From positions 1 through 46,253 of the forward strand of contig JAGHUA010000060.1 in assembly GCA_018065085.1 (NCBI GenBank): a DNA stretch of 46,253 nucleotides, in the 5' to 3' direction. This DNA is from Candidatus Liminaster caballi. GTDB lineage: Bacteria; Bacteroidota; Bacteroidia; Bacteroidales; UBA3663. A program made the position numbers and the translations under genes. Below, piece after piece: positions 1 through 7,196 of the stretch. Position 1 is the first letter of the stretch. The number at the start of each line of letters is the position of its first letter. The notes under the pieces were generated by a model that was not told the origin of the DNA, made no database searches, and was given only the letters and a program-made list of their open reading frames with translations.

Positions 1-330
1 AAAGCTGGAAGTCGCCAGCACATTGTTCCCAGCGTTTCCTAACTCTTGAGAAGTTCTCGGAACATTGTTCTCAGCATTTCCAGAAAGCTGGAAGTCCAAA
101 CAAAACTTTCGGCAGCATTTTCTAACACTCGGGAAGTCCAAACAAAACTTTCGGCAGCATTTCCCAACTCTCGGGAAGTCCAAACAAAACTTTCGGCAGC
201 ATTTCCCAACTCTCAGGAAGTCCAAACAAAACTTTCGGCAGCATTTCCTAACTCTTGGGAAGTCCAAATGAAACTTTCAGCAGCATTTCCCAACACTTGG
301 GAAGTCCAAATGAAAGTTTCGGCAGCATCA
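1..330. repeat. 42-bp tandem repeat array 1
   Basis: Units begin with GGAAGTCCAAA at 90, 132, 174, 216, 258 and 300, an exact 42-bp period, and end with GCATTTCC plus a short palindrome. Older, more diverged units at about 8 and 49 run back to the window edge, so the array probably continues to the left. Because 42 is divisible by 3, long open frames run through it, but they only translate the repeat and are not called as genes. A related array lies at 24427-24720 in the same orientation. From 331 to 494 the DNA is AT-rich with no gene seen. Confidence 0.9.
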
Positions 331-494
331 TTGACTATAAAATAATGATTGGTTATTTCATCAAAACTTGTAAGTTATTCTCATTCGCCTTGTATCGATT
401 TTGGGATGATAAATTACCTCACCTTTTTTGTTAATTTTAGCAATTAATAATTGGTACAATAAATAATATAAGAATCCGTTTCATAATCATTCTA

Positions 495-2120
495 TTATTG
501 TATCGTGAGGTGGTCTATCTTCTCAATAACATTTCCGATAGCATCAGTGATGCACCATTCGGATATGTTGCGAGCCTCTGAAGATATGTTTATGCCGCAT
601 TTGGTTACCTTCCGTCCATCGGCTTCGTAAGGAATGGCGTAGCCCTTATCATCAATCTGAGCCAAAGCATTCTCAACCGTATCATCTACTTTCAACTCAA
701 GTACAAATATATCGGTATCGGTTTTGACAACTACATCAGCACGACCGAGAATACTCTTGACTTCTGTATCGACAGTAGAGTTGAGCATGGAAAAAGCCAT
801 GTATAATAGTAGTTTGTAAAAAGACTCACGCTTTTCCTTGTCCTCCCATTCTTCCTTGGTAATAATATCATAAGGAATTTTTGCGATGTAGGAGCGAAGA
901 GCAGAAAGCGCCTCTGATAGATTGCCTTTGAAAATTGCAGATGCAATGTTGCGCACCATAGCATTACCGTCTGCGGTGGAACGTCGGAGAATCAAAGGCA
1001 TGAGCCCACTTACCATTCCTTCTCGTACTTCAAGATTTGGAAAATGCAGTGTATAAGTCCTGAGTCTTGCATCATAAGTATCGATTGTTAGATAACCGCT
1101 CTGATAAAGTAATGGCACAGCAGTTTCTGCATTTTCGCAAGATATATTAAACTCATTTTCGCCTACTTCCACTCCGTCACACTCCAAGGCAGAGGACAAC
1201 GGATGATTCTGAAGATGTTCGATGAGCGAAGACATTGTGCCGGATTCAAACCAATAGTGATTAGTGGATTTGTCGTCAAGAGCCCTCAGTAAACTGAAGG
1301 GAGCGTACACATCCTTGCTTCTTGGCGAGAAGTGATATCCGTCATAGTTCTTTTTCAACAAAGCGTATGCTTCGTCAACACTGATGCCAAGAGCATCTGC
1401 ATATTCCACAATGCATGGACGTAGTGTCGTGTCAAGTTCTTCCTGTGTGATGCCGCAGATACCTGAATAATCATCGAGCATTGAGATCTGCTTCAGATTA
1501 TTTAGTTCTGAAAATATGCTCAGTTGGGAGAACTTGGTTACACCCGTTATAAATACGAATCTCAAATAGGCACCTTCGTCTTTCAGCACTTGATAGAACT
1601 CTCGAAGCATGCAACGCATTGACTCACGCATCTCGGGCTGGTACATCAGTCGCATGATTGGGGAATCATATTCATCAAGAATGACAACAACTTTCTCACC
1701 CGTCATTTTGGCGGCATTGTGAATTATTGTGCGGAATCGTGCGCCCAGCGATTCGTCGCTATCTTTGCGTCCATAAATTTCTTCATAGTCGCGCAAGAAT
1801 CCTCCCAGTTTTGATTTTGCTTCATGTATTGTACAGTTCTTCAATCCACTCATTGTAAAATGAAGTACTGGATATTTCTTCCAGACCTTCTCTAACGCCA
1901 TAATCTTAAGTCCTTCAAACAGTTCTTTCTGTCCGAGAAAGTACGCCTTGAATGTGTTGCATAAGAGTGATTTGCCAAAGCGGCGAGGGCGAGCTAGAAA
2001 GACATACTCGTACTTGCTGGCAAGATCATACATCAGGTCTGTCTTGTCAACATACAATTTGCCTTGTTCCCTTATTTTTTGGAATTGATCAGTATCAACT
2101 GGGTATTTGAACTTACTCAT
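495..2120 (-). CDS. AAA-ATPase-like / PD-(D/E)XK nuclease family protein
   Basis: 541 residues. The N-terminus carries a P-loop-like motif RPRRFGKS (44-51) and a Walker B-like strand VVVILDEYDSP (144-154), the hallmark of the AAA-ATPase_like family (PF09820) that is greatly expanded in Bacteroidales. The C-terminus has a PD-(D/E)XK-type nuclease core, with D462 in GRAD followed by E475-L-K477, as in the linked PF08011 domain. The length is normal for the family. These proteins are widespread and recombine often; their biological role is not established, although a mobile-element or defence role is often suspected. The gene is transcribed away from the VWA operon, with a TACCTTTG -7 box at 2171-2178. 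Family call is firm; function unknown. Confidence 0.88.
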   Translation of the reverse strand: MSKFKYPVDTDQFQKIREQGKLYVDKTDLMYDLASKYEYVFLARPRRFGKSLLCNTFKAYFLGQKELFEGLKIMALEKVWKKYPVLHFTMSGLKNCTIHEAKSKLGGFLRDYEEIYGRKDSDESLGARFRTIIHNAAKMTGEKVVVILDEYDSPIMRLMYQPEMRESMRCMLREFYQVLKDEGAYLRFVFITGVTKFSQLSIFSELNNLKQISMLDDYSGICGITQEELDTTLRPCIVEYADALGISVDEAYALLKKNYDGYHFSPRSKDVYAPFSLLRALDDKSTNHYWFESGTMSSLIEHLQNHPLSSALECDGVEVGENEFNISCENAETAVPLLYQSGYLTIDTYDARLRTYTLHFPNLEVREGMVSGLMPLILRRSTADGNAMVRNIASAIFKGNLSEALSALRSYIAKIPYDIITKEEWEDKEKRESFYKLLLYMAFSMLNSTVDTEVKSILGRADVVVKTDTDIFVLELKVDDTVENALAQIDDKGYAIPYEADGRKVTKCGINISSEARNISEWCITDAIGNVIEKIDHLTIQ

Positions 2121-2170
2121 TGTTATCTTTTACAAATGTGGCTTGCATTATCTGCTAACTGACTTTTCGG

Positions 2171-2178
2171 CAAAGGTA
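2171..2178 (-). promoter_or_regulatory. -7 box of the ATPase/nuclease gene
   Basis: TACCTTTG on the minus strand matches the Bacteroidetes -7 consensus TAnnTTTG about 50 bases before the start at 2120. No clear TTTG was found at the -33 position. Confidence 0.45.
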
Positions 2179-2482
2179 CGAATATTTCTTCAATTATCAT
2201 TGTTTTTGGGGATAATTTGTAATAAGTTTAACAAGAATTGGCAACAAAACGACATATTACGTCAATATTGTACCGTCTAAATAGCAAAATGTACTGTGCA
2301 TAGAGATAGTGGTTTTTCGTAAATACAGAGCTAATTTGATGGTTTGTCAGAAAAAATACGTTTCTGATAAAATATTTGTGCCTGACAGTTGTTATTAACA
2401 ATACCTGTTTTGCCATCGGATGCAAAGATTTTGCCACATAGCCGATAAAATCGCATATTATTTGCTGAATTATCAAACTTAT

Positions 2483-2514
2483 TTTGGAGATTTGATGAAA
2501 TAACCGTAAATTTG
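2483..2514 (+). promoter_or_regulatory. Promoter of the VWA operon
   Basis: TTTG (2483-2486), a 20-bp spacer, then TAAATTTG (2507-2514) match the Bacteroidetes primary-sigma consensus. The predicted leader is about 90 nt before the ATG at 2611. Confidence 0.62.
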
Positions 2515-2610
2515 CCATGCGCAAAAAAAAATTGATCACGGATTGTAACAACCTCACTTTTGCTTCTACCTATAGTCGAGAATGTTTAACCAATAAAACA
2601 ATATACGATT

Positions 2611-3294
2611 ATGAAGACAAAAGTATTCAATCTGATTATCCTTGATGAGAGCGGCAGTATGAGTTGCATCAAATCTCAGGCATTGAGTGGCCTTAACGAG
2701 ACACTGCAGACCATCCGTATGGCACAGGAGAAGTATCCTGATCAGCAGCAGATCGTGAGCATAGTGCCATTTGAATCGGGCAACATCCGTTTGCTTCGAG
2801 ACAAAGAACCAATCTCAGAGGTCAAGGATCTTCGTCCTGAGGAGTATAACCCGGGGGCTTGCACACCACTGTATGATGCCATCGGCTTTGGCATTCAGAG
2901 TATTCGCAAGCATGTGACGGACGATGATTCGGTGCTGGTGACCATTATCACAGACGGCTTAGAAAACAGCAGCTGTGAATATAGCGGCAAAGCTATTGCC
3001 ATGATCATCGACGAACTGAAGCAAAAGGGTTGGATGTTCACTTACATCGGCGCCAACCAGGATGCTGTGGAGGTGGCCAGGACGATGAATATCAACAATG
3101 CCCTCAATTTCGTACAGGACGATGAGGGAACAGCCAGGATGTTCCTCAAGGAGCGTCGAAGCCGTGATCGGTTTATGTTTGAATCGGCCAGTTTGTGTTG
3201 CATGGTGTCGTCTGAAGAAGCTCGTGCAGAACGTATCAAGATGGCCAATAGCTGCAACTTCTTCGATGATATCGACGAAGATGAAAACGTCTGA
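2611..3294 (+). CDS. von Willebrand factor type A (VWA) domain protein
   Basis: 227 residues forming little more than one VWA domain. The metal-ion-dependent adhesion site is intact: D12-E-S14-G-S16 near the N-terminus, T85 in the CTPLYD loop, and D115 in TIITDG. There is no signal peptide or membrane segment, so it is likely cytosolic. The C-terminus ends in a very acidic tail. The stop is followed after 3 bases by the ATG of the sigma-like gene, then closely by a DUF1232 gene, so the three are very probably co-transcribed and translationally coupled. Intracellular VWA proteins usually scaffold complexes, often with MoxR-type ATPases, but no such ATPase is adjacent here. The partner is inferred to be one of the next two products. 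Confidence 0.88.
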   Translation: MKTKVFNLIILDESGSMSCIKSQALSGLNETLQTIRMAQEKYPDQQQIVSIVPFESGNIRLLRDKEPISEVKDLRPEEYNPGACTPLYDAIGFGIQSIRKHVTDDDSVLVTIITDGLENSSCEYSGKAIAMIIDELKQKGWMFTYIGANQDAVEVARTMNINNALNFVQDDEGTARMFLKERRSRDRFMFESASLCCMVSSEEARAERIKMANSCNFFDDIDEDENV

Positions 3295-3297
3295 CGT

Positions 3298-4272
3298 ATG
3301 AAACAACGACTCTATAAACTCTTGATGTTAGAGCATCGGGCAATGCTCGATGCATGCTATCGTCGAGTGTTCTTCTCTGATGGCTCAGTCGTCCCGATCA
3401 AGACCTTTGATGACTGTCTCACGGACTTCTATCTCTATCTGATAGAGGCAAAGCCCAAGTATGTGGACAGCGAATATGAGGGGTATTACCTGCAGCAGCT
3501 CAGGGACGAAAAGGCCTTGCCAAAGTGGCTGCAGATGACGTTCCAACGGTTTATCCTTCACGAACATAAGATCTTGACCGAGTTGCAGAAGGCATTGGCA
3601 GAGTATCGTCAGCAACTGGCAAACCAGCGTCCAGGAGAAACCCTCGATATCACGCTGATGCACGTGGCGTTTGCCCTGGCATGGTTCAATCAGCATGAGT
3701 CGGTGTCAGACAGATACCTTTTCTTCCGTTCGGCATTCAAGCATTTCTCTGGTTTCTATGAGTGGCCGGATTCCGAACTTAACGATGCGGAGATTGCCAA
3801 GATACTGCTGATCACGCCAGCCAATCTGCGTACACGAACCTCAAGGCTTACTGCTAAGGTGCGCAGGCTGGTCAACGAACTGAATGATGCCGACATTGCC
3901 GGCTTGAACCGTTCTTCGCTTGACATTGCACATAGCATATACAAAGAACCGGACCCGGATATTGAGTCAATACTTCGGGATTTGCTCGATAAGGCTGAGC
4001 GTGAGTTGCCTCAGTATGCAGAGATACTTGATATGAGGCGACGGAAGCGCGGCTCGATGTGCCCTCTGCCAAGTTTCAGTTTATGCGAAGATTCATGTAT
4101 GCCTGAACGCAAAGAGCCGTCTGTCGGTTCCTACAGAATGGATGATACTTATGACCATGTCGAGAGTAATCTCTTCTCGTGTGCAATTTCCGACGATGTT
4201 CGCCTATTCGAGGAATCTGCTAGCCGTGAGAATCGCGTAGTCCGCTTGTTCAAGGCATTTATCGGACTTTAA
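3298..4272 (+). CDS. Divergent sigma-70/ECF-like protein with C-terminal extension
   Basis: 324 residues. Residues about 36-100 resemble sigma region 2 (DCLTDFYLYLIEAK, then PKWLQMTFQRF). Residues about 158-195 look like a region-4 helix-turn-helix: DAEIAKILLITPANLRTRTSRL aligns by eye with the usual EIAxxLgis..tVksRlsRa pattern. A C-terminal part of about 130 residues has no recognised domain and contains five cysteines. The region between the two sigma-like blocks is longer than in typical ECF factors. It is the middle gene of a three-gene operon, with gaps of 3 and 2 bases. It could be a true sigma factor or a sigma-derived regulator that no longer initiates transcription. The assignment is by pattern recognition only. 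Confidence 0.5.
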   Translation: MKQRLYKLLMLEHRAMLDACYRRVFFSDGSVVPIKTFDDCLTDFYLYLIEAKPKYVDSEYEGYYLQQLRDEKALPKWLQMTFQRFILHEHKILTELQKALAEYRQQLANQRPGETLDITLMHVAFALAWFNQHESVSDRYLFFRSAFKHFSGFYEWPDSELNDAEIAKILLITPANLRTRTSRLTAKVRRLVNELNDADIAGLNRSSLDIAHSIYKEPDPDIESILRDLLDKAERELPQYAEILDMRRRKRGSMCPLPSFSLCEDSCMPERKEPSVGSYRMDDTYDHVESNLFSCAISDDVRLFEESASRENRVVRLFKAFIGL

Positions 4273-4274
4273 TA

Positions 4275-4688
4275 ATGTTTGAAAAAATGGGTAACGTATT
4301 CGTAAACAAGTTCCAGAATGGAAAATGGCTGAGCCGTTCGAACAGTATGCTCGGCAATAAGGCTGCGCTGGCAGTTTTGGCCGGTAGGCTTGTCTTGTAT
4401 CTGAAGAAAGGCGGTCTGTCGAAGGTTAAGGAGGACCTGCATCTACTCGGAGCGTATCTCGGAGACATCATCAATGGCAGATATAAGGAGCATTCGAAGA
4501 GTTCGCTGACGCTTGCCGTGGCAGCAATCCTCTATGTGGTGTCGCCGCTCGACATCATTCCAGACCTTCTGCCATTCGGTTTCCTGGACGATATCTCCAT
4601 CGTGACCTGGGCAATGTCGAAGCTGGCAGCGGAACTTGAGAAATATAAGTCACATAATACCCAGAATAAATTACAAACAAATGATTAA
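4275..4688 (+). CDS. YkvA/DUF1232 family membrane protein
   Basis: 137 residues. The DUF1232 signature YVVSPLDIIPDLLPFG, followed by FLDD, lies at about 91-112 and forms a hydrophobic hairpin-like segment, so a membrane location is likely. The start lies 2 bases after the stop of the sigma-like gene, showing tight coupling. DUF1232 proteins are small and widespread with no established biochemical role. Here the gene closes the VWA/sigma-like operon and is convergent with umuC. Confidence 0.85.
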   Translation: MFEKMGNVFVNKFQNGKWLSRSNSMLGNKAALAVLAGRLVLYLKKGGLSKVKEDLHLLGAYLGDIINGRYKEHSKSSLTLAVAAILYVVSPLDIIPDLLPFGFLDDISIVTWAMSKLAAELEKYKSHNTQNKLQTND

Positions 4689-4690
4689 GG

Positions 4691-4768
4691 ATATTTGAAA
4701 CGGACAATCTGCATGCCGATGTGGAGCGTCTGCGTGCCATCGGTGTGCAAATCGATCAGGAGCCTTAA
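4691..4768 (+). pseudogene. Remnant of a VOC/glyoxalase-like gene (C-terminal end)
   Basis: An open stretch of 25 codons ends in TAA. Its reading FETDNLHADVERLRAIGV, ending QEP, closely resembles the beta-alpha unit common in VOC-superfamily (glyoxalase/bleomycin-resistance) proteins. There is no start codon in frame, and the upstream part is replaced by the end of the DUF1232 gene. It is best read as the surviving tail of a deleted gene; identity rests on this one motif. Confidence 0.5.
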
Positions 4769-4786
4769 TTGAACGGTTTGTTATAT

Positions 4787-6055
4787 TCATATCTTTACCT
4801 TGAGAATCTCGTTGAGGTCAGAAATATAGTTCTGGCTGCGGTTCTCACACAGCACATGCCATGGACTCTGAGCAGAGCCTTCTGCAGCAAGGCGTATGCT
4901 GTGCGGTCCGTATTTTCCGTTGATCTGGTCGATGGCATTCATCAGTTCTGAGCGTTCGTGGCGGTTTGTCACCACATCAAAGAGTTGCAGTTGTATGGGC
5001 GATGCCGGCTGGATGCCGCTAAGAATCACGCCGGCACGTTTGTAGTTGATGCCAGGACGGAAGAGCTGAGCGAGAACGCGATGTGCCATCTGTGTGATCT
5101 CGAGCGTGTCGGAAGTTGGGACAGGGAGCGGCAACGAACTGAAGCTGCTGTATTGCGGCAGATCTTCGCGGAACGGATTGCTGCTGATGAATACCGACAC
5201 CTCTGTGGCAACAGATTTCTGAGCACGGAGTTTGTTGGCGCAACTGGCTGCGAACTCGGCAATGGCTTCCTGCATATAGCCGATGTCGGAAACCATGTGT
5301 CCGAAGCTGCGGCTTGTGCAGATGCTCTGCTTCTGTTTGATTTCAGATGTGTCGATGCACGGCTGTCCGTTGAGTTCGAGCCATGTGCGCTGTCCAGGCA
5401 CTTTCAGATGACTCTTTACCCATGATTCGCTCTTGTCGGCAAACTCAAGAGGCGTGCAGATGCCCTGATATCGAAGCTCGGACAATGTGCTGCGGCCTAT
5501 GCCCCAGATGTCAGACAAATCGAACATTCCCAGAGCTTTCCTTCGCTTCTCGTCGGTATCGATCATGCATACGGATCTATAGCCCTTATAGTTCTTGGCG
5601 AACTTGCTTCCGACTTTGGCGAGTGTCTTGGTGGGGGCTATGCCTACGCTGACAGGGATGTCGGTGTAGTCCTTTATGCGGCCTGCAATCTCGCGCATCA
5701 TTTCCTCTGTGTTATGGTACTGTTCATAGCCGTCGAGATAGCAGAAACTCTCGTCAATGCTATAGTTCTCGACTTGAGCGATGCTGTCGCGCAGGATGTT
5801 GGTCACACGTTCAGACATAGCTGCATAGAGTCTCATGTTCGACGAGAAAACCTTGACACCGTAAGCCTTGACGATGTGCTGAACCTTGAAGATCGGATCG
5901 CCTCTATGCAGGCCGACGGCCTTTGCCTCGGGCGTAATCGCAACAATACACCCATCGTTGCTGCTGAGTACGACGACGGGTTTGCCACTGAGCCCAGGAT
6001 GGAATGCTTTCTCAACCGAGCAGAAGAAACTGTTGCAATCGACAAGTGCTATCAT
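4787..6055 (-). CDS. umuC: Y-family DNA polymerase, UmuC (Pol V catalytic subunit)
   Basis: 422 residues, the usual UmuC length. The N-terminus MIALVDCNSFF supplies catalytic D6, and NYSIDESF supplies D101-E102, the three acidic metal ligands of Y-family polymerases. Helix-hairpin-helix-like sequence (DIWGIGRSTLSELRYQGI) and the little-finger region follow. UmuC performs error-prone synthesis across lesions after association with processed UmuD. The gene starts 9 bases after the umuD stop and shares its promoter at 6565-6596. Confidence 0.95.
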   Translation of the reverse strand: MIALVDCNSFFCSVEKAFHPGLSGKPVVVLSSNDGCIVAITPEAKAVGLHRGDPIFKVQHIVKAYGVKVFSSNMRLYAAMSERVTNILRDSIAQVENYSIDESFCYLDGYEQYHNTEEMMREIAGRIKDYTDIPVSVGIAPTKTLAKVGSKFAKNYKGYRSVCMIDTDEKRRKALGMFDLSDIWGIGRSTLSELRYQGICTPLEFADKSESWVKSHLKVPGQRTWLELNGQPCIDTSEIKQKQSICTSRSFGHMVSDIGYMQEAIAEFAASCANKLRAQKSVATEVSVFISSNPFREDLPQYSSFSSLPLPVPTSDTLEITQMAHRVLAQLFRPGINYKRAGVILSGIQPASPIQLQLFDVVTNRHERSELMNAIDQINGKYGPHSIRLAAEGSAQSPWHVLCENRSQNYISDLNEILKVKI

Positions 6056-6064
6056 ATTGTGTAA

Positions 6065-6538
6065 TCAGACTGACTGCGGCTGATGGATGACAAAGGTCAC
6101 GACACCCCAGACATTAAACTCGTCTCCGTCATTTATCTCAATCTCTGGATAATTCTTATTGGCAGGGACGAGCCAGCTCTTGCCATCATGACGGCGCACG
6201 AACTTGACTGTATATTCTCCGTTGACCTCACACATGGCAACTTCATTCTCCGATGGATTGCGATTGCTTTTATCGACCACGAGAATGTCTCCGCTGCAGA
6301 TATTCGAGTCGATCATCGAATCGCCCTCCACGCGGATCAGATATGTGGCGTCTGGATGCGGACACAGCATTCGGAGTACATCGATCTTCTTAGCGCGTTC
6401 GTCATTGCTGAGTGGAATGGGGAAGCCTGCCACCACATTGATGTCACTGAAGAAGTCCATCTCAAGGCTCGCCACCTCATCGGCTCGCCACACCTGGCCT
6501 ACCTTCTTTATCTTTCTTATATCAGTCTCGTTGTTCAT
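6065..6538 (-). CDS. umuD: UmuD-like S24 autopeptidase (Pol V accessory subunit)
   Basis: 157 residues with S24 peptidase features: an Ala-Gly cleavage pair A37-G38 in VVAGFP, the nucleophile S74 in EGDSM, and the general base K112 in TVKFVRR. The spacings (36 and 38 residues) match UmuD. A DNA-binding domain like that of LexA is absent, so this is UmuD and not LexA. RecA-stimulated self-cleavage is expected to give the active form that binds UmuC. It is the first gene of the umuDC operon. Confidence 0.93.
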   Translation of the reverse strand: MNNETDIRKIKKVGQVWRADEVASLEMDFFSDINVVAGFPIPLSNDERAKKIDVLRMLCPHPDATYLIRVEGDSMIDSNICSGDILVVDKSNRNPSENEVAMCEVNGEYTVKFVRRHDGKSWLVPANKNYPEIEINDGDEFNVWGVVTFVIHQPQSV

Positions 6539-6564
6539 CGCGCGGTGTTTTATTTTTTAGAGTG

Positions 6565-6596
6565 CAAATGTATGAAGAATTGCCGAGATACGCAAA
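6565..6596 (-). promoter_or_regulatory. Promoter of umuDC
   Basis: On the minus strand TTTG (6593-6596), a 20-bp spacer and TACATTTG (6565-6572) fit the Bacteroidetes consensus, about 27 bases before the umuD start. I could not identify a LexA operator with confidence. Confidence 0.68.
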
Positions 6597-6674
6597 TCGG
6601 AGGCTGAAAAAGTGGAATAAATCGCACATGACGTATGCTATTGGAAGTATTTTGCCATAAAATGAAACGAAAAC

Positions 6675-6705
6675 TTGTGTGATTCGATGGAATAGCGTAT
6701 CTTTG
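6675..6705 (+). promoter_or_regulatory. Promoter of the AlaX-like gene
   Basis: TTG (6675-6677), a 20-bp spacer and TATCTTTG (6698-6705) precede the start at 6729 by 23 bases. Confidence 0.7.
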
Positions 6706-6728
6706 CACAAACGATAAGAAAAAAGAAA

Positions 6729-7193
6729 ATGGAACCGATACTTAACGAACACAACAAGCAGGAGTATGAACCCGCCCATAGCGCTGAACATCTGCTCAAT
6801 CAGACAATGGTGAGGATGTTCGGATGCGAACGCTCGAAGAATGCCCATATTGAACGAAAGAAGAGCAAGATAAACTTCAACCTGCCTCAATGTCCGACAG
6901 CCGAACAGGTGGCAGCTATCGAGCAGACGATCAATCAACTGATTGCAGATGACCTGCCTGTGACCTACGAGTTCGTGACACGCGACAACATTCCTGATGG
7001 TGTGAAACTCGACAAACTGCCAGAGGATGCCAGCGAGACGCTTCGCCTGGTTCGTATTGGCGACTATGATGTCTGCCCGTGTATCGGACAGCATGTGAAA
7101 TCGACAGGAGAGATCGGTTCGTTCCGAATAACAAGCACGAGCTATAACGACGGCTCGTTCCGTATCGTCTATAAGGTGGCCGATGCCAAGTGA
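6729..7193 (+). CDS. Stand-alone tRNA-editing (AlaX / tRNA_SAD-like) domain protein
   Basis: 154 residues. The zinc-binding pair of motifs typical of the alanyl/threonyl-tRNA synthetase second additional domain is present: HxxxH at H17/H21 (HSAEHLLN) and CxxxH at C118/H122 (CIGQH). It lacks synthetase catalytic domains, so the likely role is trans-editing of mischarged tRNA (Ser- or Gly-tRNAAla in AlaX relatives). It is shorter than AlaX-M/L types. It has its own promoter and ends 3 bases from the stop of the convergent barrel gene. Substrate specificity cannot be told from the sequence. Confidence 0.8.
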   Translation: MEPILNEHNKQEYEPAHSAEHLLNQTMVRMFGCERSKNAHIERKKSKINFNLPQCPTAEQVAAIEQTINQLIADDLPVTYEFVTRDNIPDGVKLDKLPEDASETLRLVRIGDYDVCPCIGQHVKSTGEIGSFRITSTSYNDGSFRIVYKVADAK

Positions 7194-7196
7194 CGA

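Larger units (their letters stand above)
2121..2610. other. Divergent intergenic region, 490 bp
   Basis: AT-rich spacer between the ATPase/nuclease gene (minus) and the VWA operon (plus). It holds the -7 box at 2171-2178 and a full promoter at 2483-2514. A 109-codon minus-strand frame (2228-2557) crosses it but has no recognisable domain, biased composition and no link to a promoter, so it is not called as a gene. No hairpin of terminator quality was seen. Confidence 0.6.

Noticed and set aside
46-345. Open frames of 68-99 codons across array 1, and similar frames (61-141 codons) across array 2 at 24374-24799
   Set aside because: The 42-bp unit is divisible by 3 and lacks stops, so several frames stay open by chance. 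The products only repeat 14-residue blocks, on both strands, without promoters or ribosome-binding sites.
2228-2557. 109-codon minus-strand frame in the divergent spacer
   Set aside because: Low-complexity AT-rich composition, no domain, and it overlaps the VWA promoter.
6065-6538. LexA repressor instead of UmuD
   Set aside because: The N-terminal winged-helix DNA-binding domain is missing, the protein is only 157 residues, and it is followed directly by umuC.
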